Source: Fodinibius roseus (GTDB lineage: Bacteria; Bacteroidota; Rhodothermia; Balneolales; Balneolaceae). From it: a DNA stretch of 64,000 nt. The stretch spans positions 62,001 to 126,000 of the forward strand of contig NZ_FQUS01000006.1 of assembly GCF_900129315.1 (NCBI RefSeq), in the 5' to 3' direction. The position numbers and the translations under genes were made by a program. The notes beneath the pieces are model-generated. The model searched no databases. It was given only the letters and a program-made list of their open reading frames with translations, and had not been told where the DNA came from. This document shows, in pieces, positions 1 through 8,020 of this stretch (positions are counted from its first letter, which is position 1; each line of letters opens with the position of its first letter).

Positions 1-206
1 CCACTCTTAATCTTAACACCTTTATCCTTGTTGTATTGATAGACAGCGGTCCGCATAGAATTCACGTTCTTATCATCCTCATACGGTACTTCAATAGCAT
101 CACCGCCAACCTCCAGTTTATCCAAGGCTTCCAAAAGGGGTTTGTATTTTGACGATCTTTTTTTGGCTTTATTGATCTTTTTGCGATTTACAAATTTAAT
201 ATCCAT
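1..206 (-). CDS. Hypothetical protein, partial (3' end outside window)
   Basis: This open frame starts at the ATG at 204-206 and runs off the left edge without a stop, giving at least 68 residues. The visible part is a Lys-rich N-terminus (MDIKFVNRKKINKAKKRSSK) followed by VGGDAIEVPYEDD and a segment SMRTAVYQYNKDKGVKIKS. I do not recognise the family. The soluble, basic, mixed alpha/beta look suggests a small cytoplasmic protein. It is separated from the next gene by a long AT-rich stretch and is probably unrelated to the eCIS island. It could be a short phage- or island-type orphan. Confidence 0.6.
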   Translation of the reverse strand, partial: MDIKFVNRKKINKAKKRSSKYKPLLEALDKLEVGGDAIEVPYEDDKNVNSMRTAVYQYNKDKGVKIKS

Positions 207-636
207 ATGTCTATACTTTAAGATTAAATATATCTCGCCCTATTTTTTCAACATATAATTGTGCTTGCATGTTCCAACACATACATAGTACACTGTAATG
301 TCAAGATTTATTATTTTCAGGAGTTTAAACGAGATATAACTTACCTCCCTCATTAGAAAACGGTTCTTCTTATTTGCCCAAAGAAATTAACTTATTTGAA
401 AATTACACAATTTTTTTCAGATCTGAAAAAATAGATTTGATATCTGGTGTTAATAATCTTAAAAATAAATTTTATAAAAGGTATTTTTAATTTTATTACT
501 TTAAATATAAATATATAATACTTCAATAGAATATATTTATAGACATATACTTTATTTACTTTTTATAAAATAATAAATAGTCTGAAAGTATTTTAAACTA
601 ACAGACTTTTCATTTATTCATCCGGCTTATTTTATA
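207..636. other. AT-rich intergenic region with a 20-bp palindrome
   Basis: No credible coding frame is seen in this 430-base, strongly A+T-rich stretch. Its only clear structure is the perfect palindrome at 412-431, listed separately. The base composition contrasts with the GC-richer eCIS genes. A similarly AT-rich stretch occurs at 34,378-34,740 on the other side of the island. Confidence 0.6.
412..431. promoter_or_regulatory. Perfect 20-bp palindrome
   Basis: The sequence TTTTTTCAGATCTGAAAAAA reads identically on both strands. It lies about 200 bases downstream of the small gene at 637-834 (minus strand) and about 205 bases upstream of the partial gene at 1-206. A dyad of this size is compatible with binding by a dimeric repressor. 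As RNA it would form an 8-bp stem without a following U-tract, so it does not look like an intrinsic terminator. Its function is unknown. Confidence 0.4.
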
Positions 637-834
637 CTATTGAATCTCATAGAACTGTTCGTAAACATAATCCCAGAACTCAGCTAAATTTGAACCTTTA
701 TTATGGGGATTTTTAGATCGGGTCGATTTCATTGCATCGATGCAAGCTTTTTCTTTAGCATCGTAATATGATTTTAGCTGATGAGCCGTCGGATTCTCTA
801 TCATTTCTTCGAACTTTTTAACTTTCTCAGCCAT
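637..834 (-). CDS. Small hypothetical protein (65 aa)
   Basis: This is a 65-residue open frame from ATG to TAG with a charged, predicted mostly helical product rich in Lys and Glu. It ends in an aromatic segment (FWDYVYEQFYEIQ). There is no signal peptide, no membrane segment and no family I recognise. It sits alone in AT-rich DNA between the partial gene at the left edge and the eCIS-associated unit beginning at 1,263. It may be a real small gene, since its composition is protein-like and no larger frame competes with it, but this is uncertain. Confidence 0.5.
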   Translation of the reverse strand: MAEKVKKFEEMIENPTAHQLKSYYDAKEKACIDAMKSTRSKNPHNKGSNLAEFWDYVYEQFYEIQ

Positions 835-1062
835 AACAAACTAACTTTATTTCATTTATATGAGTAAGGAAAGAAGGACATACTTACTATACCCCCCTCC
901 TTTATTCTCTAATAAAATAGTTTAACGGGGATATTGCAAGAATAATGGGTTTTTACATCGTCACGCTTTCATTCCATATTTTATCGTCATACCGGAAATA
1001 TAGTGACTAAACAGAATATATAAGTCCGCATACCATAGATACTCTTCCGCGAAAAGAGTGGA

Positions 1063-1091
1063 AAAATTCGGTAGTAAAGTTCGGTAGTGTT
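1063..1091 (+). repeat. Island-end repeat, left copy (two 13-bp units)
   Basis: This 29-base stretch matches the reverse complement of 33,983-34,011 at 28 of 29 positions. It contains GGTAGT twice, at 1,070-1,075 and 1,083-1,088, thirteen bases apart. In one frame it reads VEKFGSKVR-stop, very like the MEKFGSKIR-stop end of the AraC-type regulator at 34,000-34,377. It lies 172 bases upstream of the gene starting at 1,263, on the same strand. It could be a regulator binding site, or the remnant of a duplicated regulator gene. Confidence 0.75.
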
Positions 1092-1167
1092 TTTCTTGTA
1101 TTTTTTTTAATAATTAATAGATAACTATCGGTTTTATCTGCTCCAGTGATCTATTTATGAAAAACAG

Positions 1168-1207
1168 GAATCAGGATTTAAATAATTGTATCATTTGGCC
1201 CTGATTC
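1168..1207 (+). promoter_or_regulatory. 8-bp inverted repeat in probable leader
   Basis: GAATCAGG at 1,168-1,175 is perfectly complementary to CCTGATTC at 1,200-1,207, with a 24-base spacer. It ends 55 bases before the start codon at 1,263. It may form an mRNA leader hairpin or mark an operator. There is no U-tract after it, so termination is unlikely. Confidence 0.3.
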
Positions 1208-1262
1208 ATCAACTGGTCCCGAACAGAACCTCACCCATAACTGATTTAGGGAGAGATTAATC

Positions 1263-2177
1263 ATGAGCAGGCTTATTTCTACGTTCATTATATTAGCCAT
1301 ATTATCCATACCAAATGGGCCTGTACTGGCCCAATCCATATCGATAACTACGATCTCACCGGATTCGCCCTCTCACCTGAATTTCGATCAGCAAGTCTCC
1401 ATAACCTTCGAATATAATGTAGATGAGCCAGGTGGTGCACGTGTTTTTATTCGTCCCATCACATCGGGTAGTCTTACGCCCAACTATGCAGCCAGCGGTT
1501 CTCCCGTTTTCAAAGGAGAGGGAACAGAGACAATTAATTTTACCATTCGATCGGGGGAAGTGACCGTGGATCAACTCAGAATCCAGGTATTCAGTGCAAA
1601 TCAAAATCAGCTACTCTTTGAATTCTACTTTCCTGTGGAATTCAGGTTCTCTCCCCCGAATCAGACCCTGGCATATCCAACTATTCTCAAACAAAAATCG
1701 ATAAAAGTCCTGAAAAAATTTGATGCCAACGCTGCTGGGGATACCTCAACTACTGAAAGAACGATTGTCAAACAGTTGGTTAAAGAAGACGGTACTATTG
1801 AAACCCATTACTCCGACGGAACCATTCGGGGGCATACACTATCGGACGAAACGTATTTTGTTGATCCGGAAACAGGTGATACCACCTTCACCATGCTCAT
1901 GAAATATGAGGTACAGGAGGCGTCTCAGCCCGCTGCTCCTCCCGGATCTGTGGCCACCAACTATTCTGAAGTGGACAGTGACTGGCTACAGAGTCTGAAT
2001 GACTGGCTTGAATACGTGGCACAGCAACAGCTGAACAAGATTGAAACACTCCTGAAGGATGAACATTCTTTCCGGAATTACAAAACATTCGAACAGGATA
2101 GTGTTTCTACCCTATATGAAAAAATAGATCTGAGATATACATTCCTGGAAAAGCTCTATATGAATAACTTTCAATAA
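1263..2177 (+). CDS. Exported protein of unknown function, eCIS-island associated (304 aa)
   Basis: The protein begins with a clear Sec signal peptide (cleavage expected after PVLAQ, near residue 24). A beta-rich segment of about 100 residues follows and looks like an Ig-like sandwich (SITFEYNVDEPGGARVFIRP). The middle part contains DGTIETHYSDGTI, and the C-terminal third (from about residue 235) is helical. It should reside in the periplasm or at the cell surface. It is followed after 39 bases by a membrane-protein gene on the same strand, and the pair converges on the nuclease-type eCIS cargo gene. I do not recognise a named family. The position suggests a host-envelope role for the injection system, such as anchoring, release or self-protection, but this is inference. 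Confidence 0.75.
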   Translation: MSRLISTFIILAILSIPNGPVLAQSISITTISPDSPSHLNFDQQVSITFEYNVDEPGGARVFIRPITSGSLTPNYAASGSPVFKGEGTETINFTIRSGEVTVDQLRIQVFSANQNQLLFEFYFPVEFRFSPPNQTLAYPTILKQKSIKVLKKFDANAAGDTSTTERTIVKQLVKEDGTIETHYSDGTIRGHTLSDETYFVDPETGDTTFTMLMKYEVQEASQPAAPPGSVATNYSEVDSDWLQSLNDWLEYVAQQQLNKIETLLKDEHSFRNYKTFEQDSVSTLYEKIDLRYTFLEKLYMNNFQ

Positions 2178-2216
2178 CAGATATCCCTGACATTTACTGC
2201 AACATACTCGTACAAA

Positions 2217-2825
2217 ATGATTATGAAATGTGCTGCGTCAATCGTCCTGAAATCGGCCATGCTTATCTGCCTGCTGTCCATCTCCCTGACCACACCGGCC
2301 CAGGTTCCCGATTCGTCAGCTGATTCCACTACACAACAGCAGGATAAAACCGTCGAGCAGATTCTCCGGGAGATGGAGCAGGAAAGGCAAGCAGCTCCCG
2401 GCCCCTCCTTTCCCGATTCCATTATAAGCCCTCCGACGCCTGCCCAGCAGAAACTGTTTGATGACTCTACGATGGCCGTATACCAAGACGCCATGTATGC
2501 TTATTACGAATACAGGGTATCGGGGTTTGAACATCGCAAAGAAGTATTCGCCTGGCAGCTTTTCTCTTCTAAGCTGATCTTTTGGTCCGTACTGCTGCTT
2601 GTTTTATCCGGAATAAGTTTTTCGGGTATCCAGTTTTATAAATCGATACGCAACCAACAAGCAGACGGCGAAACAGCCACCGAAGACAGTGTTACCGAAT
2701 TTGAAGCCTCCGCAAGAGGAATCAAAGTGACCTCACCGGTGCTGGGCGTGATTATTCTGGTCATATCGCTCGCCTTCTTCTATCTCTACCTGGTGTATGT
2801 ACATCCCATACGGGAAATTTTTTGA
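2217..2825 (+). CDS. Membrane protein with signal peptide, eCIS-island associated (202 aa)
   Basis: An N-terminal signal peptide ends near TTPAQ (residue 29). A Glu/Gln/Pro-rich periplasmic stretch with a short coiled-coil-like part (EQILREMEQERQ) follows, then the segment YYEYRVSGFEHRKEVFAWQL. Two hydrophobic helices lie at about residues 120-140 and 174-195. The second Met (2,223) is an equally good start. Pairing with the preceding exported-protein gene indicates co-transcription. The gene ends 47 bases from the end of the convergent HNH-cargo gene. No family name is certain. A membrane anchor or a protective factor for the injection system are possible roles. Confidence 0.75.
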   Translation: MIMKCAASIVLKSAMLICLLSISLTTPAQVPDSSADSTTQQQDKTVEQILREMEQERQAAPGPSFPDSIISPPTPAQQKLFDDSTMAVYQDAMYAYYEYRVSGFEHRKEVFAWQLFSSKLIFWSVLLLVLSGISFSGIQFYKSIRNQQADGETATEDSVTEFEASARGIKVTSPVLGVIILVISLAFFYLYLVYVHPIREIF

Positions 2826-2872
2826 TGTTTTTTCATTTTGTAATTCAGGTCGTTTCCTCCTATGCCTTTTAA

Positions 2873-5800
2873 TTACTCCGTATACATCATTTCGTCTGCT
2901 TCGGGTGCACGTTCACCCTGGGCATCGGGATTCTCAAAAGTTTCTCCGAGTTCACTATCCTGCAACACATACGACTGCAGGTCGTTCCACCACCGGGAAA
3001 GCAATTCGTGTTCGCGGTACTTGATAGCTATCAGATTTGCAGGTGCATTGGTACCTCCCCATCTCAATTCAATAATGTGATGTACCTCAAGGGCATTACC
3101 CGCTTCGTCAACCGGCCAGATTTGCCGGTTGCCCTCGATATCATAAAAAATTAATCCCCGGTCCCTCAACTCTCTCATGTTGAATCGGCGCATAGTATCC
3201 TGCACGGCTTCGTCAAAACTCTGCCGGACTTCAGCAGAGAGGTTGTCCAAATTATCCATAAAAAGCCGCCGTAAAGCAGTCGTGGACGGTCGGTCCGTAG
3301 ATGCCCTGAGTATCAGCGAATCCCCCGGCCTTACGGGCATTGGTAGTGATACCTCGTCGGAAGGATACGGGATCTCATCGAGCATACTTTGCGTAATGGT
3401 TACGACGACTTCGCCCCTTGCGGCCCGTCCCGGGCTTCTGCTCCTGCGGCGCGCCCATCCTTCCGGCAGGTAACTGTCCAATATTTTGCGAGCTTCTCCC
3501 CGTGTACGATAGGCCCATTCGATCGGTGAGACCTCTGCCCGGCTTTCATCTCCCTCCTTGTAAATCCGGTACAGTTCATTCAGACGCCGGGAGTCGTCTC
3601 CAAATCCGGAGAACTGATCTCCTTCCATCAGGTCAGCCGGTGTCTGAAGGGATCCCTGATCCGGTCGGGACTCCGGGACCTCTCCTTCCGTTTCCTGTTG
3701 TGTCTCTTCGGCCGGGTCCGCTTCGCGATCCGTTTCTCCCTCTGTCGTCTCTTCCGGGGCATCCAGCCGGCCGCGCAGGACATTCCTTATCTCTTGCATT
3801 CCATCCAGGAGATCATCCGCATTTACACGGGCATCTTCGCTGTCGGGATTATTCATCAATTCCTCTCGCTTTCCTGCGGCTTCATCAATATAGTGAGCGA
3901 GTGATTCCGCCATCGGAACATTATGCCCCTCCGCCCGGTCTTTCATTCGCTGGAAAGCTCCGATCATCCGAGTCAGCCGATCTACCAACGCCCGGGTCTC
4001 GGGTGGCAGGCTATCGAGATCGTCGCTGTCCGGCCGGCGGGCCAGTTCTTCTACCGTCGCTTCATATTGGGTTTGTTCCGTCTGTTCGGCCTCCGCCTCT
4101 GTTCCTTCTTCATGAGCAACAGTCCCTTCTGTGGCCTCGGCCCGGCGGTCACCTTCCGTTGAAGGAGTGCCTTCCCCGGTTTCGGGCGATGAGGGTTCGG
4201 AAACCGCAGGTTGTTCGGCTCCTTCCGTTTCTGCTTCAGAGGGTGTTGCCTCGGTGGTATCGACGGGCTGTTCTCCCCCGGGATCCGGCGTGTCCAGTTC
4301 CGAGCCTGTTTCAGATTCGGCCGAAGGTTGATCTCCGCTCCCCTCATCACCGGGAAGCCGGCCAGCTTCCGACGCGGGGATGGTCTGATCGGGAGCTCCA
4401 TCGTGATCGTATGCTTTCTCAATCATTGATTCTCCAATCAGCATGCCAAAATCCCGTAACGCCCTGCCCAGGGCAAGCATTAGCCGGGTGCGTTTTTCTC
4501 CCAACGAAAGGTTCGACGACTGGATCTGTTCAATTTCCTGCCAAAGGCTTCCTCCGATGATAATACCTTCCAGTCCCTTGTGGCCCAACCCGAGAACAAT
4601 ACGAGAGGTACGGTTGGGAATTCTGACAAGTCTCAATGCACTACCCGCTTCTCCGGCGGCACCGAGAAGCGCCAGCATGTCGGAGGCTGAATTCCAGTCC
4701 AACCGCAGGGTCGAATCTTCGTACCGGCTGATCAGTCGGTAAGCTGCGGGTGTGGCGCCAATAATTCCGATCGGCGCCAAAATAGCCAGACTTGAGCCTC
4801 CCGTAAATGGCGCTGCAGCAATGGCCGCTAATTCAACGATCGTTACGGCATTATCAATACCTTCGGTGATAATCCGGGCTGTACTCGCATTCACCTCCCG
4901 GACGTAACGGGTACTGTCCCATTCCACAGCCACGTAGCCTCGTTCCCCGTATCCGGCGGTACTTTCCAGAAGGTCCACGATTCCCAATACAACCGGGGGA
5001 GTATCCTGATCATCTGTCTCCTCTTCATCTACGGTAGTGTCCCCGCTATCTGGAGTGGTAAGATCTGAAATATGGTATTCATCATTTTCTTCGTCGTGCA
5101 CATATTCTATGGTCAACTCAATAGTGGCTCCTTCATCCCCGATAAAATGGGCCCTGACTCTTTGAGCGGAGGTCAATCCCCTGGAACTCCTTACTGATAA
5201 TATTTGATTGATCTGTTTTAATCCTCTTTCCAGCGGCGCATAGAAGTCGCGGTCATCTCTGCTTGCTTCACTTCGCTCCTCCATAATGGTTTGAGCTAAT
5301 GCAATAATATCATCTCCGAATGCGTCCTCTTCATCCAGGGCCGATTCAATAGCAGTCAACCGATCTTGCAGCGCTTCCTGTTGTTCATCAGATGGTAATC
5401 GCTGAATTCTGTTTTTTTCGTGCGACAGTACCGCTTCCACAATGGCATCTCGTCGCAGTTTTATCTCCCTGCCTACATCGGAACCGGTCAGTATTTGTAG
5501 TTGTCGAAGTTCCCGTTCCAGGCTCGTTCGCTCCTCTTCTTCGAGGTCTTCGCTCTCCAGCCGCTCCTGTATTTCCCCGACTCGCTCCCTCCTGTTTTGA
5601 GCTTCAACCTGGCTGCTGAACAGATATCGTCCGGACAATACGTCCGGTGAATTTACATAGATCGGAAAAGCATAGATGGCTTCACTGGGTACGCGCACAA
5701 CCGCTTCTTCACCTGTACGCTCGCTACGTCTATAGGTCACACATGTAACGAAATAGACGCCCGGCTCTTCAAAGACAAACCGTTTTTCATGAATAGGACG

Positions 5801-7765
5801 ATTCAATTCATAGAAGAATGGCAGCGTTACAGCCCCCAGCGCCCGAAGTGTCGAGTTAAGTTCTACCAGGTTGTACGCCATGGGTGCGAATATGCCCAGG
5901 TCTTCCTCGATGGTTTCGTAATCCTCCTGCCGATATTCGATTGCCCGGTTCAGACGGGATACGATGGCGCCCCCCAGGGTGGGTTGTCCGCTTTCGGTTT
6001 CCTCCTCGGAGGGGGTTTCCCCTTCCAATAATGCCTGAAGGGGAACGCGGCTGAATTCCCAGTGATACCCATAGGAGAAATATGCCCCCAGAGCATCATA
6101 GATGTCCGGATAAACCAGATTCATGCTGAAATCGTATTCAGCCCCGGTCACGGCAAACGCCAGAGGCAGGGTGTGCCGGACACCCGATAGCGGCTTTAAT
6201 TCGGGAAAACTTTTAATATAAGCGGGGAAGGGGGGAGTATTATATGTAGTGGGCTCATCGCGGACCGTTTCACTGCGCCCCTCTTCCGTCTGTGACATGG
6301 AGATGCTCATAAACCGGCGGATAATCTCCACCCTGGCTTCGTGGCTTGACACGGCCCGTTCGGAATAGGCCGGCTGCGTATAACAGAAAAGCAAAAACCT
6401 GCTGGCCAATGTTTCATCCTCAACCCGGGTGGGAATTCCCTGTTCCGGGACTTCCCATGCCAGCTCGTAAAATCGTTGGCTCTCCTCAGACAGTGTAAGG
6501 GTAAAGTCATGTCGAATGGCTTCCATCACATTGATCGACTGCCTGAGCGCCCTCAATATTCTTGTTTCAAGACATCCTTCCCCCGCACAGGTGGTCACCG
6601 AATAAGGATCGCTTTCTCTTTCTCCCTGCTGCTGCCGGTATTCCTCCAGCAGCGAGCCGTGCTTGGCCATGAGCCGTTGAAAGATAAACTCGGAAACCCA
6701 GGGGGGCAAATCGTCCCGCAGCGATTCATACAAGTCGCCCGAGACCCTGCCAAGTTGCAGCAGTTCCCGTTCCCGCTCTGTAATGCCGGTGATCGTATAA
6801 TCATGCTCTTCCAGCCAGGAGATGACATTCAAGGCAACCTCATAATCGAGTGTTAGTGATCCTATGGATCGTCCTTCCTCATCAGGGGTTCTGTCAGGGT
6901 CGCCCCAAAGACCATAGTACTCACCGTTTGCCGGTATTCTGTTCTCCAGACCTTCCTCATATTCGTCTTCCAACAGTTTTTTCAAAATAATGGCGATCCC
7001 CTGCTGCCGGTAGGTCCTCGAAACGCTCAGTTCATGCGCATGGGGATGAAAGGATATACCCGAGAGAGAAACCGTCACTTCTGAACCCGGCACCGACCAT
7101 TCATCATCATACCGCTGTATTGCCGGGGTAGTCCCCTCTCTTTGTTGCATGACGTGGGTCAGCTCATGGGCAAGAAGATGTTTGCCTGATGTTGAGGAGG
7201 GATCGAACTCTCCTTTGTTAAAGTAGATGTCACTTCCGTGGGTAAAGGCGCGGGCTCCCAGCTGTTGATTCATTCGTATCGCATTGCTATCGGAATGTAC
7301 GCGCACACTGCTGAAATCAGCCCCCATTTTGGAACTCAACTCCGAATTAACCGCTTTGGGGAGCGGCTGTCCCCCTCTGGTGCTGTTGCCAAGCCGGCCC
7401 GTCCTGTTTTCAGGTTTACTGCGATCCGTTGAGTTGTTCTCCGGTTTCGCTTGTACAGGTGCAGCAGTTCCGCTCTCCTCTTCTTCAGCGGAAGGACGCA
7501 TGGTCAATTCCATTCTGTTTTTGGCTTGCATCTGAAGTACAGGCTGTTCGCCATGGGCAGACTTCATCCGCATCTTTTGAGAGGAGGAAGGGTGCATTTG
7601 AAGCTCTCTATCTTCTTCGTCATCCCCGGAGGGTGGATGAGGATCCGGCATCATCATTACCTTGTCAGCCACGGCATCGGCTTCTTTCTCGAACTGGTCG
7701 TCGGGGTTACCTATTTCCAGACCTGAAAGGTTATCTGAGTCGTTTTTTGTCTCGTTCTGAAACAT
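2873..7765 (-). CDS. DUF4157 eCIS cargo protein with C-terminal HNH nuclease-like domain (1630 aa)
   Basis: This is the last gene of the eCIS operon and a strong cargo (toxin) candidate. The N-terminal region contains EKEADAVADKVM, short repeats of the LQMQ/MRMK type, and the eCIS-associated DUF4157 core: KMGADFSSVRVHSDSNA, then LLAHELTHVMQQ at about residues 195-206 with an HExxH signature. A long helical middle follows, with an Ala-rich hydrophobic stretch near 970-1010. Residues about 1135-1235 are a low-complexity Glu/Thr/Ser/Pro linker. The C-terminus carries VHHIIELRWGG, then NAPANLIAIKYREH (about 1558-1585), the layout of an HNH/His-Me-finger nuclease. Known DUF4157 proteins are associated with eCIS loci; nuclease delivery is inferred. 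No dedicated immunity gene is obvious, although two exported proteins lie just beyond its 3' end. Confidence 0.88.
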   Translation of the reverse strand: MFQNETKNDSDNLSGLEIGNPDDQFEKEADAVADKVMMMPDPHPPSGDDEEDRELQMHPSSSQKMRMKSAHGEQPVLQMQAKNRMELTMRPSAEEEESGTAAPVQAKPENNSTDRSKPENRTGRLGNSTRGGQPLPKAVNSELSSKMGADFSSVRVHSDSNAIRMNQQLGARAFTHGSDIYFNKGEFDPSSTSGKHLLAHELTHVMQQREGTTPAIQRYDDEWSVPGSEVTVSLSGISFHPHAHELSVSRTYRQQGIAIILKKLLEDEYEEGLENRIPANGEYYGLWGDPDRTPDEEGRSIGSLTLDYEVALNVISWLEEHDYTITGITERERELLQLGRVSGDLYESLRDDLPPWVSEFIFQRLMAKHGSLLEEYRQQQGERESDPYSVTTCAGEGCLETRILRALRQSINVMEAIRHDFTLTLSEESQRFYELAWEVPEQGIPTRVEDETLASRFLLFCYTQPAYSERAVSSHEARVEIIRRFMSISMSQTEEGRSETVRDEPTTYNTPPFPAYIKSFPELKPLSGVRHTLPLAFAVTGAEYDFSMNLVYPDIYDALGAYFSYGYHWEFSRVPLQALLEGETPSEEETESGQPTLGGAIVSRLNRAIEYRQEDYETIEEDLGIFAPMAYNLVELNSTLRALGAVTLPFFYELNRPIHEKRFVFEEPGVYFVTCVTYRRSERTGEEAVVRVPSEAIYAFPIYVNSPDVLSGRYLFSSQVEAQNRRERVGEIQERLESEDLEEEERTSLERELRQLQILTGSDVGREIKLRRDAIVEAVLSHEKNRIQRLPSDEQQEALQDRLTAIESALDEEDAFGDDIIALAQTIMEERSEASRDDRDFYAPLERGLKQINQILSVRSSRGLTSAQRVRAHFIGDEGATIELTIEYVHDEENDEYHISDLTTPDSGDTTVDEEETDDQDTPPVVLGIVDLLESTAGYGERGYVAVEWDSTRYVREVNASTARIITEGIDNAVTIVELAAIAAAPFTGGSSLAILAPIGIIGATPAAYRLISRYEDSTLRLDWNSASDMLALLGAAGEAGSALRLVRIPNRTSRIVLGLGHKGLEGIIIGGSLWQEIEQIQSSNLSLGEKRTRLMLALGRALRDFGMLIGESMIEKAYDHDGAPDQTIPASEAGRLPGDEGSGDQPSAESETGSELDTPDPGGEQPVDTTEATPSEAETEGAEQPAVSEPSSPETGEGTPSTEGDRRAEATEGTVAHEEGTEAEAEQTEQTQYEATVEELARRPDSDDLDSLPPETRALVDRLTRMIGAFQRMKDRAEGHNVPMAESLAHYIDEAAGKREELMNNPDSEDARVNADDLLDGMQEIRNVLRGRLDAPEETTEGETDREADPAEETQQETEGEVPESRPDQGSLQTPADLMEGDQFSGFGDDSRRLNELYRIYKEGDESRAEVSPIEWAYRTRGEARKILDSYLPEGWARRRSRSPGRAARGEVVVTITQSMLDEIPYPSDEVSLPMPVRPGDSLILRASTDRPSTTALRRLFMDNLDNLSAEVRQSFDEAVQDTMRRFNMRELRDRGLIFYDIEGNRQIWPVDEAGNALEVHHIIELRWGGTNAPANLIAIKYREHELLSRWWNDLQSYVLQDSELGETFENPDAQGERAPEADEMMYTE

Positions 7766-8020
7766 AAGTTAGAGATCTCCATTCTCGTTCATGCCCGTAC
7801 GAAAGAGCTTTATTTTTGTGCTTCCATTCTCTGCCTGCATATCAGGTGCCAGTTGTAATCAGTTCATAACTGCGGCTTACTCCTTAGCCTATGGAGTCTG
7901 TCGGACTCCTATGGACCGTTAGATATCATGCGGCCTTGGGTCAGTATCCCACCCTGGATGATATCGGTAGGGTCCTCCGGGTTAATGACGGGGTTCTTAA
8001 GCTCGCTGTTTCACGTATAT
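7766..8020. other. Spacer between the two cargo genes
   Basis: These 255 bases separate two otherwise tightly packed operon genes. A short hairpin (GGAGTC 7,893-7,898, GACTCC 7,904-7,909) is the clearest element. It has no U-tract. The long spacer could hold an internal promoter for the nuclease cargo gene, but I cannot identify one with confidence. Confidence 0.4.

Larger units (their letters stand above)
835..1262. other. Intergenic region upstream of the exported-protein gene
   Basis: This 428-base region holds the left copy of the 29-bp island-end repeat (1,063-1,091), a 6-bp inverted repeat just before it (ACTCTT at 1,041-1,046 and AAGAGT at 1,054-1,059), and an 8-bp inverted repeat (GAATCAGG 1,168-1,175, CCTGATTC 1,200-1,207) in the probable leader of the gene at 1,263. 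I could not pick a confident promoter. No coding frame of note is seen, apart from the short VEKFGSKVR remnant encoded by the repeat itself. Confidence 0.6.

Noticed and set aside
3418-4560. Plus-strand open frame of 380 codons opposite the HNH cargo gene
   Set aside because: It mirrors the Glu/Pro/Ser-rich linker of the cargo protein and gives an Arg/Pro/Leu-rich product without any domain.
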